This document shows, one piece after another, positions 36,437-47,031 of a DNA stretch of 64,000 bases (positions are counted from its first letter, which is position 1; every line of letters starts with the position of its first letter). Below the pieces are notes generated by a model. That model did not search any database, had not been told where the DNA came from, and saw only the letters and a list, made by a program, of their open reading frames with translations. Both the position numbers and the translations under genes were made by a program. The DNA lies in the NCBI GenBank assembly GCA_014529385.2, contig CM043967.1, positions 82,532,278-82,596,277 of the forward strand, read 5' to 3'. The DNA is from Adiantum capillus-veneris. Lineage: Eukaryota; Streptophyta; Polypodiopsida; Polypodiales; Pteridaceae.

Positions 36437-36740
36437 TGAGGAGGTGAAGAAGAAGAAGATGGAGATGGAGATGGAGCAAGAGCACTCTTCTATTGCACAA
36501 ATGAGAGAATGAGTGAATTTTAGGTTTAGTTGGCTTTTATATGAGCTCACCCCATTCACATTTGGGCGCCCATGCTTAGCCAACTAATCCCTTGAATGTC
36601 CCAGTTAGAGTGCGCCTCTCATCGGCGATCACTCTTACCCTTTTCCTATTGGTCCGACAAGCCCGGTACCTGACTCTACCAAATACATAATACGCGTCTG
36701 TCGTAGGTGATGGGGTGTCCGTGAGCCGTGACGGTTAACA
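36146..36740 (-). repeat. 5' LTR of element Z
   Basis: 595 bp, TG..CA on both readings, containing CT and CA microsatellites at about 36400-36436. Its terminal 87 bp recur at 32035-32121. Confidence 0.8.
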
Positions 36741-36745
36741 AGTGC

Positions 36746-37568
36746 ATAGAGGCTACAAGAGGTTGTCAATCTATTGGAAAACAAGAAACAACTCCCATCT
36801 AACTCAAGCTACACTCAAGTGACCGAAATCACCAAAAGCCAATCGCTCACTGGCAAACAAATCACATCCGTTATAGCATCAAATGACATCCAAACGTAAT
36901 GAAACTTCTAGGATATGTTTATAAGACCGAAGCACACATGCTTATGGTCTCAAATCCCACTTTAGGTCAACTGTAAAAATCATAATTTTTAACAGCAATG
37001 GATTTTTGACCTAGTCACTTTCCATCCAGAATGCATCTAAATGCTTAGCAATGATGCCCAATATACCCCGCCTATGCTTAGTTTTTTATTTTGAAGTGTA
37101 AATTCCTACTTATGATGAAATTAGGCCGCGGGTCAGTGACACCAACAACTAGGAATTATTGTGACTTGCTTATGTCAATGCGTAGAGCTCTTACGTGCGG
37201 TTGCAACGCAACAGACGCGACTGCAATGTGACAACTGAAGAGGGAGTAGAAAGCACAAGAAGGAGAGAAGTGAGAGCCGTTACCTCACGCTATGTATTTT
37301 ATTATCCAAAAACTTGAAAATAAATTACAAAAAATTGGCTTTTATACCTTAGCCAAGGTTTTTGGTGGTCAAAACTAATAATCTGGGAGCTCTAACTAAA
37401 GATAGGTAAAGACAGGTTGATACAATCTGGAAGCTTGTAGTCCTAGCTCATCAATTATAAGGTTTATTCAAAAAATAGAAGTTATATTATTCTCGATTCA
37501 TCAAAATAATAATTGTTTTTACAATGAGAGCTCCAAAAAATGGTATCCGAGTTAGCTTGTGTCTAACA
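36746..37568 (-). mobile_element. 3' LTR (part) of Ty3 element Y
   Basis: On the minus strand, a polypurine tract CGAGAAGGGGGGAA (37582-37569) is directly followed by TGTTAGACACAAGC, a normal LTR start. The LTR runs left toward Z. Its other border is not resolved and may lie beyond the Z insertion. Confidence 0.6.
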
Positions 37569-37606
37569 TTCCCCCCTTCTCGCGTGTGTCGTCCCTTGAC
37601 ACAACT

Positions 37607-38182
37607 TTATGGGCTGAAGTAGTCTTTGGGTTGACGGCTGGCGAGGCTGTCTTTAAGTGCATGTAGAGCCTTTTCGTATTTGTTCTTTCTCTCTTTGTCT
37701 GGCATCTGCAAAAATTGCATAATGACCTTGTTCTTTAGCTCAACAGCGGAGTAGCCTATGAATCTCGAAGTCAGATTGCTAATCACTGGCCCAAAAATCT
37801 CCGTTCGCCAAGTGAAGAACCCTGTGTAGAATGCTTCCTCAAACGCCAACATATTATGAGGTGGCAAGAACATGCAGCGGGCATAGAAGCCACAAAGGAC
37901 GTCTTCGAAAGGTTGGCCACTGAGAGCGTAGCATAAACCCTTATTGCCCTCAAGGAAGGACATCTGCGGTGCTCCTCCTTGCTCTGGCTCATGAAAAACT
38001 TCAATGTATGTGAGCAGCATTCGGTAAATTTTATAAAGCATAGCACATGAGAGATCAGGTAGACTTTTGAAGAATGACATGGTACCCATTAGGGTTTTCA
38101 CCATGTATTCTTCTGTCCGGATTCCCTTCTTTGGAGATGGAAACCTCGGATAATTCATCCATGTAGGTTGCTTCTTTGTCAT
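37607..38182 (-). CDS. unknown 3' ORF of element Y
   Basis: An uninterrupted 191-residue frame ending LASRQPKDYFSP, 24 bp before the polypurine tract of the 3' LTR. It has aromatic-rich segments (FEEAFYTGFFTWRTEIFGPV) and a basic helix (DKERKNKYEKALHALKD). No transmembrane segment, zinc motif or chromodomain is visible. Position after integrase and before the PPT is that of the extra 3' ORF seen in some Tat-lineage elements; homology to them is not claimed. Upstream frames of the same region are broken. Confidence 0.45.
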   Translation of the reverse strand: MTKKQPTWMNYPRFPSPKKGIRTEEYMVKTLMGTMSFFKSLPDLSCAMLYKIYRMLLTYIEVFHEPEQGGAPQMSFLEGNKGLCYALSGQPFEDVLCGFYARCMFLPPHNMLAFEEAFYTGFFTWRTEIFGPVISNLTSRFIGYSAVELKNKVIMQFLQMPDKERKNKYEKALHALKDSLASRQPKDYFSP

Positions 38183-40731
38183 TGCCTCATGTGCTTGCCA
38201 CGTCCTTACTCTTGGTATAGGACAAAAAGTTGGGTCTCTTTGAAGTGCATAGGTGCTCTAGTGAACAAAATCGTCTAAGTCCAAGCCGTCTGTTAGCTTC
38301 TTTTGTTTTTGGTTTTGCTGCAACATTGTAGACCTCTTTTGGCAAAAGCTGTAGTTCTACTTGATGTCCTTCTTCATTTTTGAATCTACCTTTGAAAATT
38401 GTTGTACTGTTCTCTTCCTACTATTCTTTCGATAGATAGGTTGCTTTGGCTATTTTTATTGAATCAAGGTGCAGTTGGTATGGTGGCAGCTCTTGTAGAT
38501 TTTCCTTTGGAGTGGCCCTCCTCTTGGCCTTTTCTATAGCTTGCATGGCTCCTGTTAGGTGAATAAAGTATCACAGTTAGCAAATTTGAGAAATTCCACT
38601 CTGAAATGGCCTTCAGTCTGAATTGCTGCCAAATTGAGTCCTTCAAATCATTTTCTAAACATGCATAGATGCATAAAAACATGTAAAGACCAAAATTACA
38701 AGTCCAAGAAAAAATTTGCAACAAAAGTAAATAATTGCATTATTTACAGTTGAGGATTTTTTTCAACTTTTTGCAATTTTGGTATTATAGGCTTGAAGTA
38801 TATATCAAATAGATACTCTGATTGAAATATAGGCTCATTTGAGTGCACAGGGTGAGAATGGTACCAGAGTTAGGCTTTAGGTCTCCGAAACACTAGATAT
38901 AAAGTAATTTTGAGATTTTGAGCTCCAAATTTTGTTTAAACTTTGTTAGTGGGCTTCGGACATCATGTGCTTTGGTCCCATGAAGTCAAAGTTGCAATTT
39001 TTTCCCATCTTGGTCAAAAAGTAAATAATAACGATTATTAAATTTTTCATCAAAATGAACATTTTCTGAAGCAACTTGGTTCTATGCATGATATAGACTA
39101 TGTGTATGAAGTTTGAGGTGATTTGAAAGAACTCAGAAATTGGTTTGAAAGAACTTCTTTGCATTTTTTGGTAAGTTTTCAAGTTATCATTGATCAATTT
39201 GGCTCATACTTGAAATGTGGCATTTAATAGGTGTACACAAGTGATAGGTGAGGTGATGATACCATTTTCAAGCCAAAATATTGCAAAAGTAAATAATCAC
39301 GATTATTTATAGTAGTCAATATTTTCTTGCAAACTTGAAAATTTTGACCTAAACATATTCTATACACTTAAAACAAGTCCTAAATTGAATTTGGTAAAGT
39401 TTTGTGTTGCCGGCATCACTTTGTGTTTTGTTGACTCTAAAATTTCCGATTTTTGTGACTACTTGGCATGTGGAGTTGGTTAGTTACTTCTGAGGCTATG
39501 GGCTTGTCCGCTACATAGTCGTGAAGCAACTCATCCAATTTTGGCCCATTTGAAGTCAGGTTTGACCTTATATGTCAAATTTGACGCTTTGTAGCCTTCC
39601 AATTGTTCTTTGCTTTCGGAAGGCTTGGCTTGATTGATTTTACAAAACCAACCATATACATTGTATATATGCCCCGTATATAAGCTGTCTGTGGAGCCAT
39701 AATCCAATTCTGGCATCTGCCAAAATCCTAGCTTTTCCACATGGGACCCCCTCGATCCTTACCAAATGGTCAATTGGTGATATAGAAGTGTTCTATTATG
39801 TTAGGGCATGCTACATTTCAAGTCTTGTCCAATTTGGTTGAGCTGTCAAGCAGCTATGGTCAATTTTTGGTCGTAGGTCTTCGTGCACTGCTCGGATTCT
39901 AGGGTTTTTTTTCAGGGCTTTAGTCTAGCTATGGGCCATACAAAATTGATTATTGATCATTTTAGAACTTACCCCTCATGTCTTGTGTGAGACGAAGCTG
40001 AAAACAGGCAACTATGGACTCTTGAAAATACGCGCAAAGAAGGTCGAGAAGCTCTCTCCAAAGGAAACAAGTGGAAATGAGGTGGTTTTAACCTACCGTG
40101 GGTATCTATACTCGGACTTCCCAAACCATTTTTCCCCAAATTCCCATGTTAGTCCTACTAGGCTATGAAATCTATGTTAGAGTCAAAAAATTCTTCAATA
40201 GGATTCCTGTAGCTCATTCTGCAAGAATTTTGCAAAAGTAGGTCTAATCGCCTAATTTGGGCTTCCCACTTCTATCTGTTGTTTTGATTGAATTTTTTTA
40301 TGTCTATCTACCTTGTTCTTCTGATCATCAGCATGTCTGTAGTTTTTTTTATCTGAGCTCATTTGCTATTTATTATTAATTTTTAACTTGTTTATTAAAA
40401 ACATCAAAGAAAATAACAAAAAATGCTAAAAAAGTAAAGTGAAAAGCCAATAATTAAGAAAATCCATTGAAAAACACAGGTTTATTTTTTTTTGTTGGAT
40501 TTCTTTATTTTTAAGTCTCAATATCAAGAAAAATAATGAAAAATAATAAAAAAGGACTAATTTTTGATCATTTTTTGATAGTATATACACTATTTACACT
40601 CATCGGGAAGATATTATCAATTAAGTTTCCTTTGTTGATGATTTATAAGGGAATTAGTAGGTAATTTTATAAAAAATTGCACGTTAACATCAAACATTTT
40701 TCCTCCCTCTTCAAACATTGCCCTTAACTAC
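38183..40731. other. non-coding spacer of element Y with near-palindromes
   Basis: No credible gene. It holds GTAAATAAT-TGC-ATTATTTAC (38727-38747), TAAATAATAACGATTATTA (39022-39040) and TAAATAATC-AC-GATTATTTA (39290-39309), similar to the palindrome at 7010. Confidence 0.5.
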
Positions 40732-41350
40732 TTAGTGCTCTTCTACCCCTCCTAGATGGCGTACTCCGGGACGACTGCATGCATGGGTTGAACAATCGTG
40801 TCTATACATAGCCTTGATTGGCTCTATCATGCTTTCAAGATCAATGCAATTAAAACCATTATGTTGTGCAAGAAGTGGATCTTGAGTAATTAACTCAAGG
40901 GTTTCTAATGTCAAGATTATCGGAGGCTTTCTTCCAAAGAGCAAATATTATAGTTTGTGTGCCCTTTGCTTGATTGTACCATCAGGATGCTTTGGCATTT
41001 GGATTTACTGAGCAGTTTTTATCAATAATGACTATTGTCAAACTTTTCCCGCTGTCAAACTTTTCCCGCCATTGATATCTTGGTTTTGTTGGTGCAGAAT
41101 GGTGTGGTGGAGCCTTTTTAGACGTAACTCTCCATCGCTTGATGAGTTGTACAGTTTGCGGAGAAGTTAAATGCTCCTTCTTCTGCCAAATCCATTTCAT
41201 GTTAGGCTCTTTGTTTGAAGATGATTTTCTATGTGTTTGGAATCTTGGAACCATCTTTGGCATTTTTGGTGATGCTTTGGGCACCCAGATTTGAATCGGC
41301 TTGTCCTTAAGCTGTGCTTTTGGCACCCAAATTTGCTTGACTCCTTGCAT
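40732..41350 (-). pseudogene. unknown frames of element Y after the protease-like segment
   Basis: Two minus frames. 41350-40982 has a repeated IWVPKA motif (QIWVPKAQLKDKPIQIWVPK) in a basic, Ser/Thr-rich context. 40944-40732 reads LFGRKPPIILTLETLELITQ and has no recognised domain. They lie in the same direction as the integrase and may be parts of a second polyprotein. Confidence 0.3.
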
Positions 41351-41399
41351 GCTACTTGTAGCATTTACTTGTCGATAGGATGGAGAATATTGATTGATT

Positions 41400-41830
41400 T
41401 GTGGTTTTCTTTGCTGATAAATTCCTTATCATTCCTCCTTGCTTGGTGCAATTGGAACAATGAGTTGTCTACCTTTAGAAGATAGCTTGAGCTGATTGGT
41501 ATCCCAATCTGGTACTGCCTTGTATGTCCACATCTAGGGGATTCCAAGAATCATTATCTCATTCATGTGTTCATTTGGTAAGCATACAAACTGATGAGGG
41601 CATGAGCATCCCTGTACGATCACATTTAAGTTGACTACTCCCAATGTTGTTGTTGGGTTCTTGTTGCATCCCTTGATAGTCGCTATTACTGTTGTCAATG
41701 AGTGACTTGTTGTTTCTTGTATGTGGAATAACTGACTGCATTTACTCGAGCTCCTATATGACCAATGAATTTTTGCTATGATTGTTGAGATGTACTTTGA
41801 TGCAAAGGTCCATTCCATCTAGCCATTCAT
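41400..41830 (-). pseudogene. retropepsin-like segment of element Y
   Basis: Minus strand. One frame gives GARVNAVSYSTYKK (like the 'GA..N.IS' after a retropepsin D-[ST]-G). The next gives LGVVNLNVIVQGC ... HEFVCLP-like text, then NEIMILGIP and WTYKAVPDWDTNQ, like the usual V.LG.PW end. Frames shift several times. It lies downstream of the integrase, which is not the usual PR-RT-RH-IN order. Confidence 0.4.
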
Positions 41831-42039
41831 AATCGGTTGACACTACATCTTTCTGCAGTTCCCATTGTCGGTCATTCATTTCCAGAGAGTTGATGGTAAT
41901 AGATATCTTGTTGATTCTTGAGAGCAAATTTCCTTTTGACTAATCAAAGCTGAGCTTCTTCTTGGGGTTTGTCAATTACCTACTGTCATTTTATATTTCT
42001 TTGCTTAGCTGCATGCATTCTTTCTAGCAATTCATTGGT

Positions 42040-43513
42040 TAGTGGAAAATTGTACTTCTTTAAACGACATCAACTAATCCAATTAGCCATCGGTTCACCA
42101 TCTAGGGTGGACAACTTAACAGCTCCACTTGGAGACACATCTTCGATGACATATGGTCCATTTCTCTTTTTTTTTAACTTGGGAATGTGTTGCTTAAGGG
42201 AATAGACTAAAACTAAGTTCCCTTTTTTGAATATTTTTGTAATTAGAGGGGAATCAAAGAACTGTTTTTGTTTCTGCTTTTGTGCATAGATGCGAGCTAC
42301 AGCAGTTAGCCTTTGCTCATCTAGATTTTCCAAACCTTCAAGTCTCTCTGAAAAATCATGTCCAATCCACTCAAGATTCTTAGCTACCCTTAGTGTTGGC
42401 AATAAAAATTCTATTAGCAATATAGCATCAACAACATAAACAAGGTTAAAGGGTGTAGCATTTTTAAAGCAATTTTGAATGAAACTCGATAAGTCCATAG
42501 AGCAGCATGGAGATTCATTTCCCAGTGTGTTCTTCCTGAACTAGCCACTTTAGTCAATACCAAGCTAAGAATTTTATTCGTATGCTTAGCTTGTTCCTTT
42601 GCTTCTGGGTGATAGGGAGCTGATTTATTATGGATGACCATAAATTCATTAAGCAGATACTCAATTGCCTCATTCTGGATATGAGTTTCCCTATCACTGA
42701 CTATCTCTATTTGTAGTCCATATCTTGTGCATACATACTCATATAAAAATGTGGCAGTGGTTCTGGCATCATTCTTTTGAGTTGCTTCAGCTTTGGCCCA
42801 CTTTGTCAAATAATCTATAGCTACAATGATATATTGAGCTTGGGTTCTATAAGCAGGTGGATATATTGGCCCAACAAAATCTACACCCCATTTTGCAAAA
42901 GCTCTAGCCCCCATCATTGGTCTTAAGGGTATGCTATCTACACGGGTTGGAGTTTTTTCTCGTTGACAAGCATCACATCTCCAAACATACTCTTGGCATC
43001 TACAAAAAGTGTTGGCCACCATATGCATGCCATTAAGATTGCTCTTGCGGTGGTGTCACTTGAAAAGTGACCTCCAGCTAATCCAGCATGTGCTTGCTCT
43101 ATTATAGGAATATATTCGTCTTCATTTGCAAAAAGATGTAAATGTTGATCCTTAACTCTCCGATACAATTGGTTTCCAATAAGAGCATAGTCTCTTGCTT
43201 TTGTTTCAATTTCTCTTTGACGGCGTTTACTCATATCCTCTGGAAATGTTTGGCCCGATAAGTAAGTGACTAGATAGTTACTCCACTTAGGAACATATGA
43301 CATTTGGAACAATGTTACATGAATTATGTGTGTTTGTTTTTGACATTGAGGACAATTCTTTCCAAAAGAATGAACATGACTCCTCATAGTTGGCCAATAT
43401 ACTCCAAGTCTCAAGATTCGTAGAATAGTTTGATCTTCTACAAAGTGAAGTCCTACTATGGTAATATGTGCTTGACTTAGGTATTGGTTTTTCTCCTCAG
43501 GATTAATGGACAA
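42040..43513 (-). pseudogene. integrase of Ty3 element Y
   Basis: The frame from 43513 carries an HHCC-like region (HITIVGLHFVEDQTILRILR, GVYWPTMRSHVHSFGKNCPQ, CQKQ). A second zinc-like motif with WRCDACQREK follows, then the core: WGVDFVGPIYPP, YLTKWAKAEATQKNDARTTA and HNKSAPYHPEAKEQAKHTN (D..D..E pattern, with E in PEAKEQA). The C-terminal part (42498-42070) reads LVLVYSLKQHIPKLKKKRNG then PYVIEDVSPSGAVKLSTLDG. Two frame changes occur. RT should lie to the right but is cut off by element R at 43649. Confidence 0.8.
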
Positions 43514-44394
43514 GAGAAATATTCCATCTCAGTTTCTTTTGTATAGTCTCCCTGCTAATAATTGATACATAACCAATTGCTCAATTAATCCGATTGTAAT
43601 ATGCAGTGGTATTTGCAAATCCACTTGAGTTATGGTCATCAATGATACTGATAGCCGTTTTTCGGCTTTCCATAGTTGCCATAGTAAGCTACCTCACCCT
43701 ATCAAATCACTCAAACATTTTGGTTATCCCTACCATTTCACTGTACATAGGCGTGTGTGAGTTAGGGAACTTTCTCCATATTTTCTTAAAAACCTTTAAT
43801 TAGCTAGTCACTGGGCTAGTTGAGCCAAAAAAATAAAAAAATAAAAAATAATAAGTATATTATGGCCCATTTGTGTGTAAATATTTCATTGTATATAGGG
43901 CCTAAATAAAAGGATTTTTCATCATTATTTTTGTATTTATTTAAATATATCTACCTATGGTGTGTTATTTATGCTATGTACATTGACTCACCATTACCAT
44001 ATTTTTTCTTACCATTTTGCGTACTCTTTATTCCATATAAAAATAATTTCATGCAAGCTTCTCTTATTTTTGGTGTAACTCCATCCCAACAAAAATCCAA
44101 AAAAACTAGTTTATTTATGTGTATATTTTTTCACTATTGTCATTCTTTCCTTCCTACATCTATTCTTTATTACTCTCTTTAATTAGACCACCAAAAATAT
44201 TCATTTTTTTATGATAGACTTATAACGAGAGATATTTATTTTGACCCTTTTATATTTTTTCCACCTATATTATTTATATTTGACATGTACATATTTTTTT
44301 AGACCCCTCAATATTTGATTTTCTTAGTTATCACTACAAGAGGCTCTTCACATTAGCGACGCTCACACAGCAACGCTCAAAAAAAAAAAATCCC

Positions 44395-44512
44395 GGCGTC
44401 GCTATGAGCGTTGCTATAAGCGTCGCTATGAGCGTCGCTATGAGCGTCGCAAATTTACAAAGAAATTTGCGACGCTCATAGCGACGCTTATAGCGACGCT
44501 CATAGCGACGCC
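44395..44512. repeat. 5' subterminal palindrome of CACTA #2
   Basis: About ten GCGTCGCTATGA / TCATAGCGACGC units arranged as two inverted arms around AAATTTACAAAGAAATTT. Arrays of short motifs near the termini are the transposase (TnpA) binding sites of CACTA elements. Confidence 0.85.
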
Positions 44513-44589
44513 AGCTGGGGTAAAAAAAATAACCGAGCGCGCCCAAAAACTCAGATCTCAGATCTGAGTTTTTCGACGCCCTCAAGCAA

Positions 44590-44641
44590 AGAGCAGGTAA
44601 CGCTCTCCCTCACTCTCTCTCTCTCTCTCTCTCTCTTTTTC

Positions 44642-44687
<46 letters not shown>

Positions 44688-44805
44688 AGAGGAAGGAGAG
44701 CCAGGTATGCTCCTTCCCTCTCCTCATTCTCATGTTCCCTTCCCCTCTTTCTCTCTCCCTCTCTCTCTCTCTCACACACACACATACACACACACACATA
44801 GTGTT

Positions 44806-44859
<54 letters not shown>

Positions 44860-45065
44860 TGCAAAAACGCACACACATACATAAACAAAGAATGCACACA
44901 CACATTGAGAGAGAAAAAGAGAGAGAGAGCATGCATAAACAAAAAACGCACGCATTGAGAGAGGAAAAGAGAGAGAGAACATGCATAAACAAAAAACGCA
45001 CACATTGAGAGAGGAAAAGAGAAAGAAAACATGCATACGATCCAAAAAAACGCACACACATTGAG
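44590..45065. repeat. CT, CA and GA microsatellites with a ~55-bp tandem unit
   Basis: (CT)n, (CA)n and (GA)n tracts, then repeated GCATGCATAAACAAAAAACG-CACACATTGAGAGAG units (about 44880-45065). The ORFs here are artefacts. Confidence 0.85.
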
Positions 45066-45429
45066 AGAGAAAGAAAGAGAAACTAAGGGAGCGTCGTAGG
45101 AAACTACTTAAAATTAAAAGACCTAAAGATCTAGCCGACGAGGAGTTGAACTGAAGACCTATTATTCAAGAGAGAAATGGCATAATCAATCTATCATACT
45201 TGGCATGGGTGATAGAAAGGTTATACCATTTATCTCTTTTTATTGGCACACACATCCACACACGCGCACACACACAGGAAGAAGAGAGTTATAACGTCGT
45301 AGGAAACTATCTTAAAAGACGTTAAAGATTAGGTTATATGTAGACTTACATTAAATTAGATTTAGGTTTATTTTTAACTAGATTTACGTTTATTTAAGCT
45401 AGATTTAGATTTACGTTATATTAGATTAG

Positions 45430-45640
45430 ATGCGGGTCTCCATAGACTGCGATGCCTGCATGAAGCGGGTGAAGAAAGCCCTCAATGGAATATAGGGTAT
45501 TGCTGCCTTCACTCATGGTGGGCTCCGTCGATCGAAAAGTACTGGTGAAATGTCTTCAGAAGATAGTGAAGAAGGTGGATCTTCAGGGCGGCAAGAGTCA
45601 CTACATCCCCGACACAATGACCATCTAGACAACCTCTAGT
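45430..45640 (+). pseudogene. captured HMA-domain (HIPP-like) gene fragment
   Basis: From the ATG at 45430 the frame reads MRVSIDCDACMKRVKKALNG and then I-stop. Plant heavy-metal-associated isoprenylated proteins begin with VRMDC.GC.KKVKKAL..I, and the metal-binding C..C is kept here (CDAC). After the stop, another frame gives VDRKVLVKCLQKIVKKVDLQ, resembling the second half of an HMA domain (G.VD..KVLK...K.GK..E). Stop and frameshift make it non-functional. It lies just upstream of the transposase exon, where element #1 has TAAATCTAATC repeats, so it looks like a captured host fragment. Confidence 0.6.
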
Positions 45641-45693
45641 CATTAGACTTACGTTAAATTAGATTTAGCTTTATTTTTAGTTAGATTTACGTC

Positions 45694-46927
45694 AACTACA
45701 ACATTCCCCCGTGGTTGACTACGAAGAAGGGGCACCTATGGCTAAGCTTGATTGTGCCAGGGCGATATAAAGTGGGGAATATGGATGTGTATCTTCGTCC
45801 ACTATTGGAAGAGCTACAACAATTGTGGATTGGCATAGAGGTGGTGGATATGAGCCGACACACAGGACGACGGAATGCTTTGATCAGAGGTATTCTAATG
45901 TGGACCATGCATGACTATCCCGGGCTAACAGAATGCTCAGGTGATCTATTGACACTCCTCTCTCAGACACTGTAAATCTTGTTTTTTCCCATAGTTGATC
46001 TATTATCATGTGTATACATGCAGGGCTTCAAACAAGCGGATACAGAGCATGTGTCACATGTGGACCTAGACTGAATGCACGTAGGGCACCCTCACTGAAG
46101 AAGCAAATCTACGAAGGTCATCAAGCGTATCTTCCGGAGAATCATGTGTTATGCGACGGCTTTTTGGGAAGAGAGCCACCAAGGATGTCTGCACAAGCAT
46201 GGTTAGAGCAGAAGGAGATGTGCGATGACGGATTGCCTCCAGGGATGAAGAGACTATCTCTATGGTACGAGTTACCATACTGGCCCCGACTCGTGATCAA
46301 TCACTTGCTCGATCCAATGCACATATTCAAGAATGTGGGTAATCTACTATGGGACCATTTGACCGGCAAGAAAGATACTTTGGGAGCCAGAGTTGACCTT
46401 AGAAATGTGGATCGTATGGAGCAATATTGGCCGCAAACAGCGTCTGATGGATCGATAAAACTTCCTAAAGCACCATGGATTTTCACAGGAGCCCAAGAAC
46501 GCAAAGTAAAAGAGGCCATTCGATCTTTGCGGACCCCCACTGGCGTAATGCACTCGCTCCGAACGTGTTTTACTAAAGAAGGAAAGCTTACCGGTTTGAA
46601 GTCACACGATTGGCATAAAATGTGTCAGGTACGTTCATAGTGGACTTTAATATCATTGCATAAAATGTGGACTTTAATATCATTGCTGCACATACTTTAC
46701 AGTTTATTTTACCGGTTGCCATTGAGGGATGTTTGTCTCTCGACATCCGTAACACAATCTACAAACTTGCAAAGCTGGTGCAATGGATCTCACAAAAGGA
46801 GATCGACGTAGACTCCATACCATTCGCCAAACTAAATGCTGCGGAGCTTGTGTGCATGTTTGAGAAACATTTTCCTACTATAATACTAACCATTCAGGTG
46901 CATCTTCTTATTCACATAGTTGATGAG
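45694..46927 (+). CDS. CACTA transposase (Transposase_21 and DUF4218), three exons
   Basis: Exon 45694-45940 reads NYNIPPWLTTKKGHLWLSLI then VPGRYKVGNMDVYLRPLLEE, the Transposase_21 signature; it ends ..TECSG. A GT..AG intron (45941-46023) leads to exon 46024-46628 (LQTSGYRACVTCGPRLNARR, YLPENHVLCDGFLGREPP, VINHLLDPMHIFKNVGNLLW, GLKSHDWHKMCQ). An intron 46629-46702 leads to exon 46703-46927 (FILPVAIEGCLSLDIRNTIY ... LLIHIVDEV), the DUF4218 domain. These are typical TnpD features. The N-terminal transposase-associated domain is absent, and the usual protein tail after VDEV is not found, so the enzyme is probably truncated at both ends. Splice sites were read by eye. Confidence 0.75.
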
Positions 46928-47031
46928 GTATTTATATGCGTCATTACGTCATTGTATTTAATGGTCTTTGCGTCATTGTCTACTCTATTCATTCAATATT
47001 AAGTTTAAATATTTGTGTGTTTAATGCAGGT

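Larger units (their letters stand above)
32035..36740 (-). mobile_element. Ty3 element Z, internally deleted, with intact TSD
   Basis: Complete insertion on the minus strand. AGTGC flanks both ends (32030-32034 and 36741-36745). The 5' LTR is 36146-36740 (595 bp, TG..CA). The 3' LTR is reduced to its last 87 bp (32035-32121), differing from the 5' LTR at one position. Everything from inside the protease to near the end of the 3' LTR is gone. The insertion lies in element X or adjoining Y sequence. Confidence 0.85.

Noticed and set aside
44582-45061. 159- and 137-residue minus-strand ORFs
   Set aside because: They are translations of CT, CA and GA tracts and a 55-bp tandem unit; element #1 has the same tracts without these frames.
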